Below, in pieces: positions 10,098 to 21,181 of a stretch of 64,000 nt of DNA; within the stretch, counting starts at the first letter, position 1; each line of letters starts with the position of its first letter. A model generated the notes under the pieces. It made no database searches. It was not told the DNA's origin and worked only from the letters and a program-made list of their open reading frames with translations. The stretch comes from Lichina pygmaea (taxonomy: Eukaryota > Ascomycota > Lichinomycetes > Lichinales > Lichinaceae). The translations under genes and the position numbers were made by a program. The stretch covers positions 2,666,001 to 2,730,000 of the forward strand of contig OY730169.1 in NCBI GenBank assembly GCA_963422465.1, written 5' to 3'.

Positions 10098-11620
10098 GCG
10101 GGTGGCGGTGCCGTCTCCCGGGAAGATGACACCAGCAGCCCCCGACGTCTCCATGCCAGCAGCAGACGCAGGATCAAGGGCGGTCGAGTCTTCTCCTTCG
10201 CTGCCGCGGCCGATGCGGCCCAGGAAACCCGGTAGATAGCCTTGCTCGGCCGCCGCAACGGTCAAGCGGCTCGTCGTGAAGACGTTGACGTTCAGCGCGC
10301 CCAGACACGAGGCCGAAACGAGCACGGCGAAGAGGTATCCGCCGGGCGCGCCCAGCAGCCGGCTCCCTGCTGTCTGCGTAGAACATCGTCAGGGCCGGTT
10401 GCGGCAGTAGCGAGTGGGATTCTAGGTCTGGACACTCTTCGAAAGACAAAACAGAGGGAAGAGAGGATCGACGCGTACGACTGCTATGCTGTTGGTCTTG
10501 CCAAGCACGTCCCATGGGACAAGAACGTAGTACGCGATGTTGATCAGCACGTAGCAGCCGATGACCGTTGGTTCGGCCGTGTGGATGGCTCGCGGGAGAT
10601 CGCGAGAGGTATTCTTCATCTCTGCAGCGACCATGTTCACCTGAGCATCTCGAACCCTCAGTAAGAGCCATGCACTGCCGGGCATGGGAGTCTTCGGGTC
10701 TCGAGAAGCGACGCTCAAGGGAAACGTACGTTGTCCCACCCGCCGTACGCCCAGAGGCCTGCGTAAAGCGCCGCGACATAGCTCCCCATCGACTCCCATG
10801 CGCCTATCGTACCCCAGTCGATGTCGGAGCCACTCGATCCCGGTCGTCGAGCAGCAAACCAGTTCCTTGACTTCCAATCCTCGGTGCGTGTCCCGCCGCC
10901 GGAGCCAAGGCCGACGGTGGCAGTCAGCAATGCGAGCACGACTACCAGCATGACGGTGCCGAGCTTGACGAAGAGCAGGAAATTCGTGAAGCGCGTCGTG
11001 CCGTCGACGTTGGCGGCGTTGACGGCGAGGACGGCAAGCAGACAGGCCACGGCCAAGACGTCCCCGACCGCTCGGCCAGCGGGCGTGTCGGGGGCCGAGA
11101 AGACGCTGTTGGTCCAGTACTCGGCGAAGATGATGCATTGGATGGCCATGGCGGCCGGTTTGCCGGCGACGATCCAGGTCCAGGCCAAGACGGACGCGAG
11201 CGCGTCGCCGTAGATGTAATGCAGGTACTGCTGGATGCCGCCGTTCTCGGGGATGGCGGCGCCGAGCTCGGCGAAGCTGGCCGCGCCCGTCCAGGCGATC
11301 AGCCCCGCCACGACCCACACGCTGATCGCCACTGCCGGCGACGCGACATGCCGGTCGATCTGCGACGGCGACGCGAAGATGCCGGTGCCGATCTGCGATC
11401 CGATCAGAAGCGCGTAGGCGCTGAAGAAAGTGAGCTTCTGGTGGGGCCGCCTGGTAGTGAAGGTCGAGACGGCGTCACCGTCGTCCAGCGAGAGACTGCT
11501 CCGGGGCGAGCCCCGCGCCGGAACGAGTCGTGCCGTCGCGTCTTCGTCGAACAGGCCATTGTCCCGTTGTGCGTCATCGTAAGCATCGTTGTATCTGGCA
11601 TCGTCGTCACTAAGGTTCAT
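9190..11620 (-). CDS. amino acid permease, APC superfamily (LAT/methionine-permease type)
   Basis: Five exons: 10730-11620, 10479-10640, 9949-10373, 9680-9759 and 9190-9590, all with agreeing phase, give 652 aa. A hydrophilic N-terminus of about 60 residues precedes the first membrane segment, which holds the family motif IGSQIGTGIFASPSQI. About twelve hydrophobic segments follow, including WTGAASFAELGAAIPENGG and VSASCLGALNVNVFTTSRL, both typical of heteromeric-type (LAT) transporters and fungal methionine permeases. It probably imports neutral amino acids at the plasma membrane. A loop of about 70 residues in exon 3 contains 14 consecutive Ala encoded by a GCA microsatellite (10057-10093), unusual for the family. 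The C-terminal tail after residue 600 is Ala/Arg-rich and may be affected by an unrecognised intron. Confidence 0.88.
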
Positions 11621-12484
11621 GTTGGGCCTATCACCAAGCCAGCCGTACCAACTACGCTAGCGGAGAGCTCTCCCGGCACACCGGGGTATCGGTTCTCATG
11701 TTGCACCAAGTACGTATCGTAGCACGGGTACTCGAAGTTCGTCCATTGGACTATGATAACGTAGACGAGTGGCATCATTGAGCCGGAGCCATAGCAGCCG
11801 CCAGTCAAATGAGACCAAGAGTCTGTGACGATAGAGCACAATTCGACTCCGACAGCTAATAGGCCACTCCAACGGAGATGAACCATTTGTGGAAGCAGCT
11901 GCTGATGACGTCCTGCATCTTGGACGTCTGATCTTTCATTGTATCTCAGATGTCAATGACGATCATAACTTCTTGGTGGTAGAAGTGATTACAAGGCGCT
12001 AGGGGCATGACCAAGAGCATTGGCGTCGCAAGGACCCAAGAGATTCAAAGGGCTTTTTTTTCCCAAAAAAAAAAAAAGAGTAGAAACCCCGAGAAATTAT
12101 TTTCTTGCGCCGAAACCTGTTGAACGACGGACGCCGACCGAGGAAGATTCTCCCAAGACACTGGAGCAAATTTAACAGCAGTAAGATCAAGAGTGAAGGG
12201 AACTGTCCAACGCCCGTTGGCGCTTCCTTGCGCCGGCGCAAGTCCGACGCTCACATGTATCCAACGCCTGAAGATCGCTCATCGCTCTCGTGACGTCCGC
12301 AGACGAAAAAGACAGAAAAACACAAAAGATTAGAGTCAGATCGATGGAGACGTGATTGAAGGGGGATAAGACCAAGAACGAGAGAAAGGACAGGGTCCTG
12401 AAGAGGGGCGGGGAAACGGTCGCGGGCTCCAAAGAAGACGCGCCGAGGTGGTCGGCGGCGGGAGAGAAGAGGAGAGAGGATCGA
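11621..12484. other. intergenic region, nothing recognised
   Basis: Between the permease start and the GPCR stop I see only short frames without family resemblance and an A-run at about 12065-12078. Confidence 0.5.
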
Positions 12485-12744
12485 TCATCTCGACGCCGTC
12501 CGCCATCGCGAGAAGATGGGGAAGACTTTTGGGTCGAATATGGCTCCAAAGTACTCGCGGCAGGCTGTTTGCGATACCGTGATGTACACGAGACCGTTCC
12601 AGAAGCCTTGGAGTGGCAGCACCATGGCCGCAGTGAGCATGAGTCCATACGGTTGGTATTCCGGATGAGCCACGGTGTACACTCGATATATACTCGACGG
12701 TACCTGCAGTTTTCACGCCCGTCAGTCCTAGGTCCTGGCTCGCT

Positions 12745-12801
<57 letters not shown>

Positions 12802-14008
12802 TGGCAAGCGGCGGAGGGGGCGACTTACCCAAGTGACGAGCATCGCGACAAAGTAAGACAGCGCTGCCCGCGTGTAGCTCCAGGCAACATCATCCGGCTC
12901 TCGGACGCGCGACTGGCGAGCCAAGCCGCCAACGCCGTAGCCGGATGGCCTGTCGCCGGTGGCTTCGATGTTGACGGTGTAAGGCCGGTAGCTCCGGTTG
13001 AAACCGGTGCCTCCACGTTGCCCCTCGAGGTCCTTCTCGGGCCCGATGGAAGACAGCTCCGACTCAGATATCTGCGACGTGACGTGCGACGTCACGATCT
13101 GCCTCGTCACCTTGACCGACAGGCCGGGCCTCGACGGGCCGGAGTGAGAGAACTTGTGAAGCGCTCGCCGCCGGCTCCAGATGATGAAGCCCGTGTACGA
13201 GTAGATGACCATCGTGATGCCCACGGCAATCCTGCACGTGGAAGATCAGCCTTGCCGTCGAACGCCGTAGTTCCGGCTCGGGCCGTCGGGGCCGGACTCG
13301 ATCCTCACCATATAGGGCCGTAGAAGACCGGCAAACGCAAGACCTTCCAGTCGAAAGATATCCAGCACCAGATCTGCAGTACGCCACGAGCTGCGGTCAG
13401 CCTCCAGTCGACAATTGTGATCCTACCCCTGGCCGTCGTGGACCCACCGTGGCTGGACCGTACACCCGGACGCCGGCGCCGTCCTTCATGAAGAAGCAGG
13501 CCAAGGCCGGGACGAACGGGGCTCCGTAGCAGAAGACGATGTACTTCCAATCCATCCCCCGCAGCTGTTCGGTGCTGTAGCGGCGGAAGAAGGTCAGGTA
13601 GACATTGAGCGCCATGGCCAGGGTGAACAGTGGATCCGCGAGCATGAACCTGGGCTCGTCTTAGCACGTCGTCGTGACGGAAGGCGTCGTGCTGCTGCCG
13701 CCGCCGCCGCTGCTGCCGATACCGAAAGCGAGCTCGTACAGAGAAACGTACCATTGGATCAAGAAGCCCTGCGTTTGACACAAGGCCGAGTTCGCTCCGG
13801 CGCGGATGCCCGCCCTCGAGATGAGGGTGGGGATGTTGGTGGCCATGTTGGCAAAGGAGACGTAGAAGACGATGCGGTTGATGGGCTTGCGAAAGGAGCG
13901 CGATGTCGTGAAGGTGATGACGATGAAGGCCGTCGCCATCAGGGAGAACACCGACGACACCCGCTCTGCGATCTCGACCGCCCTGAGCTCGGCGTCGGAG
14001 TAGGCCAT
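12485..14008 (-). CDS. G-protein-coupled receptor, cAMP-receptor-like class
   Basis: Five exons: 13752-14008, 13448-13649, 13309-13373, 12829-13231 and 12485-12703, phase-consistent, give 381 aa. It begins MAYSDAELRAVEIAERVSS and shows seven hydrophobic segments. Motifs typical of fungal cAMP-receptor-like GPCRs are present: SRSFRKPINRIVFYVS, a Cys near the end of segment 2-3 (ALCQTQGFLIQW), NVYLTFFRRYSTEQL, DWKYIVFCYGAPF, and the last segments VPSSIYRVYTVAHPEY and VLPLQGFWNGLVYI. These receptors sit in the plasma membrane and signal through heterotrimeric G proteins; the ligand is unknown. The loop between segments 5 and 6 is long (about 100 residues) and Ser-rich. Intron 4 carries a (GAC)n microsatellite. 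The start has no competing upstream exon that I can see. Confidence 0.88.
12745..12801. repeat. GAC microsatellite in GPCR intron 4
   Basis: About 19 tandem GAC triplets (57 bp) lie in the intron 12704-12828 of the receptor gene. The intron would be among the shortest in the gene without it, so length changes could affect splicing; this is inference. Confidence 0.9.
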
Positions 14009-17000
14009 CGTGTGGCGACGTTGTCGAGGGGCGGGGCGAAGAGATGGGATGATCGGCGTGCGCCGGCGTCGAAGCCCGGTCACGGAGCCGAGACGGACGA
14101 CCCTCTCTCGAGGTACGGTAATGACAGTTGGGTGGTCGTGGCAAGCCACACGGCGAGCGGCTCGACCGTGCAAAGGCAAGGGAAGTGCTGGTGAACGGAG
14201 AAGGTGAAGCGATGTAAACAGAGAAGGGCGGAGTCCATCGAGAAGGATGATATAGTCTATCTCGTCCTGGCACCGGTCTGGTCGGCGATCTGCGGCGGTG
14301 AGGACGAAAGGAGCGGCCGGAGCAAGGCGAGCTGGCGTGGGACGGGTGATATTATGCCAGCGTGATCGTCGCCAGAATGACGGCGCGCCAAGAGGAGGCC
14401 GCGTTTGGGTGCAAGAAAGACTGAAGGATGGAAAGAAGGAAACAACGAAAGAAGAAAGGCAGGGAGAGAAGATGGGTGTGGGAGCGGCGGGATCGCAGAA
14501 GCATATCGTCGAGAACGTGCTCGGTACGGTAGCAAATGACGAGCGCCGCAAAGCGTGCCCAGCCAGGGGGGGGGGGGGGGGGGGGGGGGGGGGCGTTGAT
14601 CGTGGCAGCCGAGCTTAGCCGGGGGATGGCCTGCACGGATCGGTCGTGCATCTATCCATCCGTCCATCCGTCCTCCATCCTGGACATGGCGCGCCTGCGC
14701 CTGCGCCTGCGCCTGCGCCTGCGCCTGCGCCTGTGCCAGGCCCGGGCGTCACCGACGCAGTAATTGAGCCACACCCGGCGTGAGGTTCCAACTTGGGGTC
14801 AGTCCCGTTCCTGATTCGGCCGGTCCATCGTCCCCAGCTGGTCGCTGCCCACCCGCGTTGTGCTCCCTCGTGCGTCAGTCCGGGAGTAACGTATGCAGGT
14901 GAAGACGAAAACCGCGTTCTCGCATCGGGTGCGATTCGAACGACTCTGGCCGCGGCAGACTGGGGGCCCTGGTGCCCGTTTGTGGCTTCTCGGCCGTAAT
15001 GTCGGCGCCGACGTCAAATCCAAGCGCGGGCTCGCCAGAGAAGGAGCCGAGTCGGTTGCGCCAAGTTTAGACCGGGGTCGAGGTGGGCCGCTCATCTGTA
15101 AGATTGGCTAGCGCCACCGTCCCGGCGTGATCGTACTCCGTACGAGTGACACCTCTTGGCAAGCCCGCATTCGGGCGCTCGAGAGATCTCGACGCCACCA
15201 GCTGTGGCCAGGACGATGCATCGCCGTCAGCACGGCGCGCCGGGTCGATGGAGGGGATTCCAAACCTCGACCACCTGAACGGACTCGAATCGGCGCATGA
15301 CGTAAGCAGTCGTAGTCCGACCCCGACTTCGCCATCAGCACGCTCGATTCAGCAGCCACACCGGTACGCAAAGTAGGCAAGTCTGACCAGCCCTCCACGG
15401 CCGCGGTTGGCCAACGTGTCCAGCCGGTCGATCCGGACAGTGTCGATGGATGTACTTCCGTACGGGGAGAGAATGGCATTCTCCCGTGCCACATCGCGAC
15501 ATGGGCTTGCCGTGACTGGCGAATCAGCGAAGCTTCATGCAGCTGTTAAATTAGGGCTGACTCGAATTGGCCCGATCAGAGAATGTCCAGCCGACCAGAT
15601 TAGGAAGTACTTCCGTACTGCCCTCGTCATTGGTGTAGTGCGTGAGTGGTCTCGAGACGGCAGATATGTCAGCCTTACAGCTCTAGGGGAGGCTCCTTAC
15701 GCACGTTTCATGCATCGTGCAATCTGGATATCAAGATCTGTCCCCTTACCCCACACTCCCATCCCCACCGCCAACAAGCGCCGGTGGGAGAGCAAGCGTA
15801 TCCAGCAGCTTTTCGTCCGTCACCAGTGCCGGGTTGTGCTGTCAGCTATCATCTCACCGTAGGCCATTCGGATGAGAGAGGTGCCTGATGAGGTGATGAG
15901 GGCTGACCGCGATGAATAACCGGCCACGATGCCGTCCATCGTTCCCAGCTCGCAATGCATGGCGGCACGCCTTACGGTACGGTATGACGACACACAGTTG
16001 CTGACTGATTGCTGAGTTATCTGTCACCAAGCGCCCCCGCGGCGTGACGAGATTATTCACAGCTTAGTCAGCAAAGTAAGTATCTCAACCAAGTCGCGGT
16101 ACCTTCGTACATACTACGTACCGTTGGCACGTGATGTACCGCAAACCAGAGAATCACTCACCGAGAAGCAAACAAAGAGGAAGCCTTTTTCGATCGAAAA
16201 GGAAATCCCCAGTCGGAAAGAACAACTGAACCAAGAGTCCTTCGACTTTCTAGACCCCGTCGGGCCAGCTTCGGCGCGGGCCTGTCGCGGCAGGCGCGGG
16301 AGAGAACAAAAAACACCGATCGTTGATTGATTACGGTGTCTCGGTACAGACGTATTTTCACCGTCTCGGTTTCGGGCACTCTCCAACACATTTTCATTTC
16401 ATCGATTCTTTTTGCTTTGGCGTTCTTTTGGCCGTTTGTTGACGGTCATCTTACGGTACGAGGGCACGGAGGGGTACGAGGTACTTATTTCCGACGGACC
16501 CTGTTTTCGCGCCGCTCCGTCTCAGTGCCGTACGTACGTACAGTACGTACAGTACGTGCCTATACGTACTTCTTCACCCCCCCCCCCCCCCCCCCCCCTT
16601 CCCCGCCACGCCTGCACCCCCCTCCCTCGTCCGGAACCCCTCCACTGCCCTTACGTTGATTGACTAAAGTGATGATGGACCAGCGTTGGAGACTTGCAAG
16701 TAGAGCTGGCCCAATGTAGCAAGTGACAGCTACACTTGGTGGTCTGGCCCGGTTGTTATTTCACGTCGCTACTGAATCTCAAGCCCCATCTCAATCCCCA
16801 CAGGACACATGCTTGTCTCACCATGATGCTGCTAGACATCAAACACGGGTTGAAAGGCAGCTTGACAAGGTCCGCCGCTAAAATCCATAGAAGAAGACTA
16901 CCGCTGTGCCTGGGTTCTACAGTCAGTACGTACGTAGTGTAGCTGAGACACGGCACGTCGATTGGACGAAGATGCGTGTCCCGCTGTTGTCAATGTCGCT

Positions 17001-17433
17001 CGCAAACAGATGCTGCTACATGTAGTCCTATTTTCGCTGCAGCTGCGGGACAGCTGACGCGCCGCCCTGGCGTCAACTCTCGTCGAGCAAAAGGGGCCCG
17101 GTCAGCTTCCGTTACCGCTCAGATGAGCAGTACGTACGGTACTGCACAGAATGTATCCTCGTCGAGGGCTCTCCTGTGGTGTTCGGTTCGTTCGAATTGA
17201 TCGAGGATATCGTGGTTGTACGCTCGTCAGGATCACAGAGAGACTAGAAGGCTAGAAACACCGAGAGGCATCAAGCATGAGGGTAAGATACAAACATCGG
17301 GACAGGAGCCAAAGAAAAAGAATGGTGGTGGTGGTGGTTGCGGTGGTTGCGGTGGTGGCGGTGGTGGCGGTGGTGGGGACTATGCAGCATGGCGGGGTAA
17401 TGAGGCAGACGAGGGAGCGGGCCAGGCCCCGCT
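14009..17433. other. 3.4-kb region without a recognised gene; several simple repeats
   Basis: No reading frame shows family resemblance. The region holds a 28-G tract (14566-14593), a CTGCGC hexamer repeat (14691-14733), a 22-C tract (16577-16598) and a cluster of GTACGTAC palindromes at about 16530-16568. A CACGTG lies at about 16127. Confidence 0.6.
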
Positions 17434-18583
17434 TCAGTAACCGCCCTGCGTGGGCAAGCCTTGGGTCACGTAGCCTCCTGCGATCTGCGACGGGTGAAGC
17501 TGAAGATGCTGCTGCTGCTGCTGCTGCGACGGCTGGGACTGGGATTGGGATTGGGACTGCATCTGGTGTGCGTGCGACTGGGCTGCGGCGGCCGAGGACG
17601 ACGGAACCGACGCTTGCGCCGTACGTAGTCGATGGAGGTCGGCGAACCAGGGATGGGCCAGCGCATCCTTGGCGCTGATGCGCACCTCTGGCCGTAGCTG
17701 AAGCATCCGGCTCAGCAGATCGAGCCCGAGCTGGTCGATCTGGGGCAGGATCAGACGCCAGTCCTGCGTTGCGTACACGTGGAAGTTGGCCTTGTACTCG
17801 GGGAACTGCGAGATGCCCGGCCAGGACCGCTCCGACGGCGTGCCCATGAGCCGGAAGATCTTCTGCAGCTGGTCCTCGTTGGCCGTGCCCGGGAACAGCG
17901 GCCGCCCCGTGTACATCTCCGCCATGATGCAGCCGGCCGACCAGATGTCGATGCTCGTGTTGTACGTCCGGCTGCCCAACAGCACGTCCGGCGCGCGGTA
18001 CCACAGCGTCACGACCTCGTTCGAGAACGTGTTGACGGGGATGCCGAAGGCCCGCGCCAGGCCGAAGTCGGCCAGCTTGAGCTGGCCCTTGTTCTTGATG
18101 AGTAGGTTCTGCGGCTTCAGGTCCCGATGGAGCACGCGGTTCTCGTGGCAGAACGCGACCCCCTGGAGCAGCTGGTACATGAACGACTTGACCGTGGCGT
18201 GGTCGAGCTGGCCGCGATCGCCCCGCGAGTCCATGTATTTCTTCAGGTCCTTGTCCATGTACTCGAACACCAGCATGAGCTTGTTCTCCGTGTGGATGAC
18301 GTCGTAGAGCGCCACGATGTTCTCGTGCTTCAGCTCCTTCATGAGCGAGATCTCGCGAATCGCCGTCGAAGGCGTGCCCTCCTCCGAGTCGAGATGGATC
18401 TCCTTCAGTGCCACCAGTTCGCCCGTCTGGCGGTTGCGGCCCTTGAACACCTGCGGCGGGGTGTCAGACCGGGGGAGGGGGGGAGGGGGGCAGCATCAAG
18501 GCTCGTCAGCGACGTACCGTGGCGTAGGTGCCCTCGCCCAGTTTCTCCAGCTGCTGGAACGAGTTCGGGTGGCGTTTGTCCAT
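17434..18583 (-). CDS. pho85: Pho85/PhoB-type cyclin-dependent kinase
   Basis: Two exons, 18518-18583 and 17434-18450, give 360 aa. Exon 1 encodes [18 protein letters not shown] with the glycine-rich loop; the intron joins in phase at TYAT/VFKG. The kinase core follows: [20 protein letters not shown] (catalytic Lys and the PSTAIRE-type cyclin helix), [24 protein letters not shown] and the APD triplet. The activation-loop sequence is characteristic of Pho85/PhoA/PhoB rather than Cdc28. In yeast, Pho85 with the cyclin Pho80 phosphorylates Pho4 and keeps it inactive when phosphate is plentiful; PGOV is implicated similarly in Neurospora. The C-terminus has a Gln/Ser-rich tail (SQSQSQSQ, then QQQQQQ) of about 60 residues that is not part of the fold. 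A CACGTG lies 240 bp upstream of the start. Confidence 0.95.
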
Positions 18584-19180
18584 GACGTCGGGAATATGTT
18601 GGCGATCCGTCCGTTGAGTGCAGTGACGGCTATCGACTTTGATTTCCGCGGCCGAGTGTCCGACCCCGCCTTATATGTCTGCGGGAGGGCTGCTACAAGA
18701 GACTCGACGCTTCAGAGCTCACTTCGCAAGACGCGATGGCTCACCAGAATACACGCGCTGTAGCCGTGACAGCTGCCGCGCCTTGGGCGCCAAGCAGGCG
18801 CTAATCAGATATCGGCACTCTCACGTGACTCTATAGACCCCCTACAGTCAGGTGACTTATGACACGCGTCATGCTGTCGACACAAATATGGCTCATCTGT
18901 ACGTACGTACTCCCGTGATACGGTCATGCTTACTGTACAGTACGTACGGGAGGTAAACTCAAGACGTCGGCGGGTAACAATGATCATGTGACCCTCTCGC
19001 GCGGGCTCGTCTATTGACGTGCATTGTCGCCGTCGCCATCGAGCTCGCATTCCACCACATCTCAGGAAGGGCTTCTCGACAGATTCCGTATAAAGTCGCC
19101 TCTTCCCCCTCGTTCGTGGATCTTCACACCAACTTCTCAATCCGCTCAACTACGTCTCACTCGCAAAAGTGAAAGCAACC
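18584..19180. promoter_or_regulatory. divergent promoter of pho85 and tho1, with a CACGTG box
   Basis: These 597 bp lie between two divergent start codons. CACGTG at 18822-18827 is the core site bound by Pho4/NUC-1-type bHLH proteins and also by Cbf1 and USF-like factors. GTACGTAC palindromes occur at about 18899-18912 and 18938-18952. Confidence 0.5.
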
Positions 19181-20238
19181 ATGACGGACTACAATGCGCT
19201 CAAGGTCCCTGACCTGAAAAAGCTGCTTCAGACTCGGTCGCTGCCCGTGTCCGGTAACAAGGCCGAACTGGTCGCCCGCCTGCAGGAAGACGATAGCAAG
19301 GGCAAAAACGCCAAGGTCGAGCCTAAGGACGTCGCAAAGGCTCCGGCTACCAAGGAGCAAGGCGCGACTAAGGATGCGACGGCGAAGGTCCCGTCGGAAC
19401 CGCCTAAGAAGATCACCCTCCCGCCCGGCATTGCGCCGCCCGATGACGAGATTGAATGGGACGACGATGAGCCCATACTTACCGTCGCCGATCCTATCAT
19501 CACCAAGCCTACCGTCGAGGCGGTCGCGGCTGCCGGAGGCACAGGCGCCGCCCCGAATCCCATCGCCGTGCCGAATCAAAAGGTCGACTTTGACCCGTCC
19601 AAGACCTCGGACTTGACCGTGAAGTACCCGGATCCCAAGCCGATCGAGTCGAAGCCAGCAGGCGCCGCGACGCAAGCGGCCACCACCAGCGCATCGACCG
19701 ACGGTCGGGACACCGCTTCGGACCAGACGACCGCGGAGCCTGCTACCCAGCCAGCAGCGCCAGACTTCACGGCCGGTCTCGGCAAGACAGATCTCGAGGC
19801 CGAGATCGCCAAGCGCAAGGCTCGGGCCAAGCGGTTCCAGACCGGCCCCGATGCCGATGCGGAGAACGCGGCAGGCCAAGAAGCCATCAAGGCCCTCGAG
19901 CGAGCCAAGCGGTTTGGCCTCTCGACGGAGACGGTGACGGAACAGGGCGGCGAGACCAAAGCCAATGGATCTTCTAGCGCTTCGATCGTGCGCGGGCTGG
20001 ACCAAGCTTTGCCCGAGCACGCCCCGCGAAAGCGCGGACGGGAGCGAGACGGCGACGATGGCCGGGGAAGCGGCGGTGCAACAGCAGCAGCAGCGGGGGC
20101 GAAGCGGCGACGAAGCGGGCCCTCTGGCGGTGGCGGCGTTGCGGGCGGACGTGGCCGCGCTGGAAACAGCAACTCCATCAACAGCACATCCGACGCCAAC
20201 AAGGCCAACAATACATCCACCGGGCCCAGAGACGGACG

Positions 20239-20295
<57 letters not shown>

Positions 20296-20560
20296 CTCTG
20301 GAGAGCGACGACGGAATCCTCGTCGACGCGCCGCTGCCGGCAGCGGTGGCGGAAGTGACGGCGATGGCAGGAGAGGAGGGGGATCGACCACGGGGACCAA
20401 GATCGCCGCCGGGACCGCGGCAAAGAAGAGCAGGATCACCGACGACCCGTCCGAACGAGCCAAGGCCGAGGCCAGAGCCAAGCGATTCGGCGCGGGCGGC
20501 GGCACGAACAGCAGCAAGTCTGCTACCACTAACGCCGCCGCTGCCGCGGTCGGCGCTTAG
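19181..20560 (+). CDS. tho1: SAP-domain RNA-binding protein, Tho1/SARNP homologue
   Basis: Single exon, 459 aa. The start ATG at 19181 gives MTDYNALKVPDLKKLLQTR, an N-terminal SAP motif (about residues 3-37: DLKKLL then GNKAELVARLQ). SAP domains bind nucleic acid, and Tho1/CIP29/SARNP proteins act with the THO/TREX system in nuclear mRNP assembly and export. The C-terminal half repeats the Tho1/MOS11 motif: RKARAKRF, LERAKRFG and EARAKRFG. Between the motifs is a low-complexity part with Arg/Gly-rich sequence and 18-19 consecutive Asn from an AAC microsatellite (20240-20295). At 459 aa it is about twice the length of yeast Tho1. The frame is continuous and no intron is needed. Confidence 0.88.
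20240..20295 (+). repeat. AAC microsatellite encoding poly-Asn
   Basis: About 18 tandem AAC triplets lie within the Tho1-like coding sequence, translated as an uninterrupted Asn run. Confidence 0.95.
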
Positions 20561-20972
20561 CTAGATGGATAGACAGCCAGCCAGCCAGGTCTTTTTTTTT
20601 CCCTTCATCTAGGGGAGGCTCTTCTCATCTACGGGGTCTCCTCTTCTCTTCAATGGAAATTTTTCTCCTCGTCCTCTTCTTCCTCTGTTTCTTCTCCTTA
20701 CGACGGAGGGGGCGTGAAAGGCGCGGTATCTTTTCCGTCTGGTTCCATCTCGCTCATTCTCGTCATCCGACTACGCATGGGTTGTGGACGAGAGTCACGT
20801 CAGGGCTGTGCAGTACGCAGTTTACTCTGGCCCTCTCTCTCTCTCTCTCTCTGGGTCAACTTCTACCCTTCCATCGTCACATATATCCCCTCCTCAGCCT
20901 CCTTCTCAAGCCAAAGGAACGGTACTTCACCACCATTCATCATCCATCTCGTAAGAATCAGCGCCAAAACCC

Positions 20973-21181
20973 AAAAAAAAAAAGAGAAACATTGAGTAGA
21001 CGATGCGGGATTCGGACCCACGCCCCCCCTTTTCAGACCCCGGAACCAGCCGGCTGGCTGAGTGCCCAGGTATCCACTGCCATATTCGCATGGGACACTA
21101 ACTCGGTCCACACCCATGAATATTCAGACTGGCTACCGAGACCCCCCCACGAGTGCCCTTAAACCGCTAGGCCAATCGTCC
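20973..21181 (-). tRNA. tRNA-like Pol III gene (Ser/Leu-like) with large insert, or tRNA-derived SINE
   Basis: Read on the minus strand, 21181-20998 can form a 7-bp acceptor stem (GGACGAT with ATCGTCT, one G-U pair). The D-arm TGGCCTAGCGGTTTAAGGGC matches the Pol III A box. Near the other end GTGGG-TCCGAAT-CCCGC forms a 5-bp T-stem with a 7-nt loop and matches the B box with one difference. A run of 11 T (20973-20983) follows 14 nt after the 3' end, as expected of a Pol III terminator. The locus is about 185 nt against about 85 for a class II tRNA, so roughly 100 nt would have to be an intron; I could not place a convincing anticodon loop. A tRNA-derived SINE or tRNA pseudogene is an equal alternative. 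Confidence 0.45.

Noticed and set aside
14920-14960. Possible tRNA T-arm (GCGATTCGAACGACT)
   Set aside because: The flanks do not form a T-stem or an acceptor stem, and no A box lies at the right distance.
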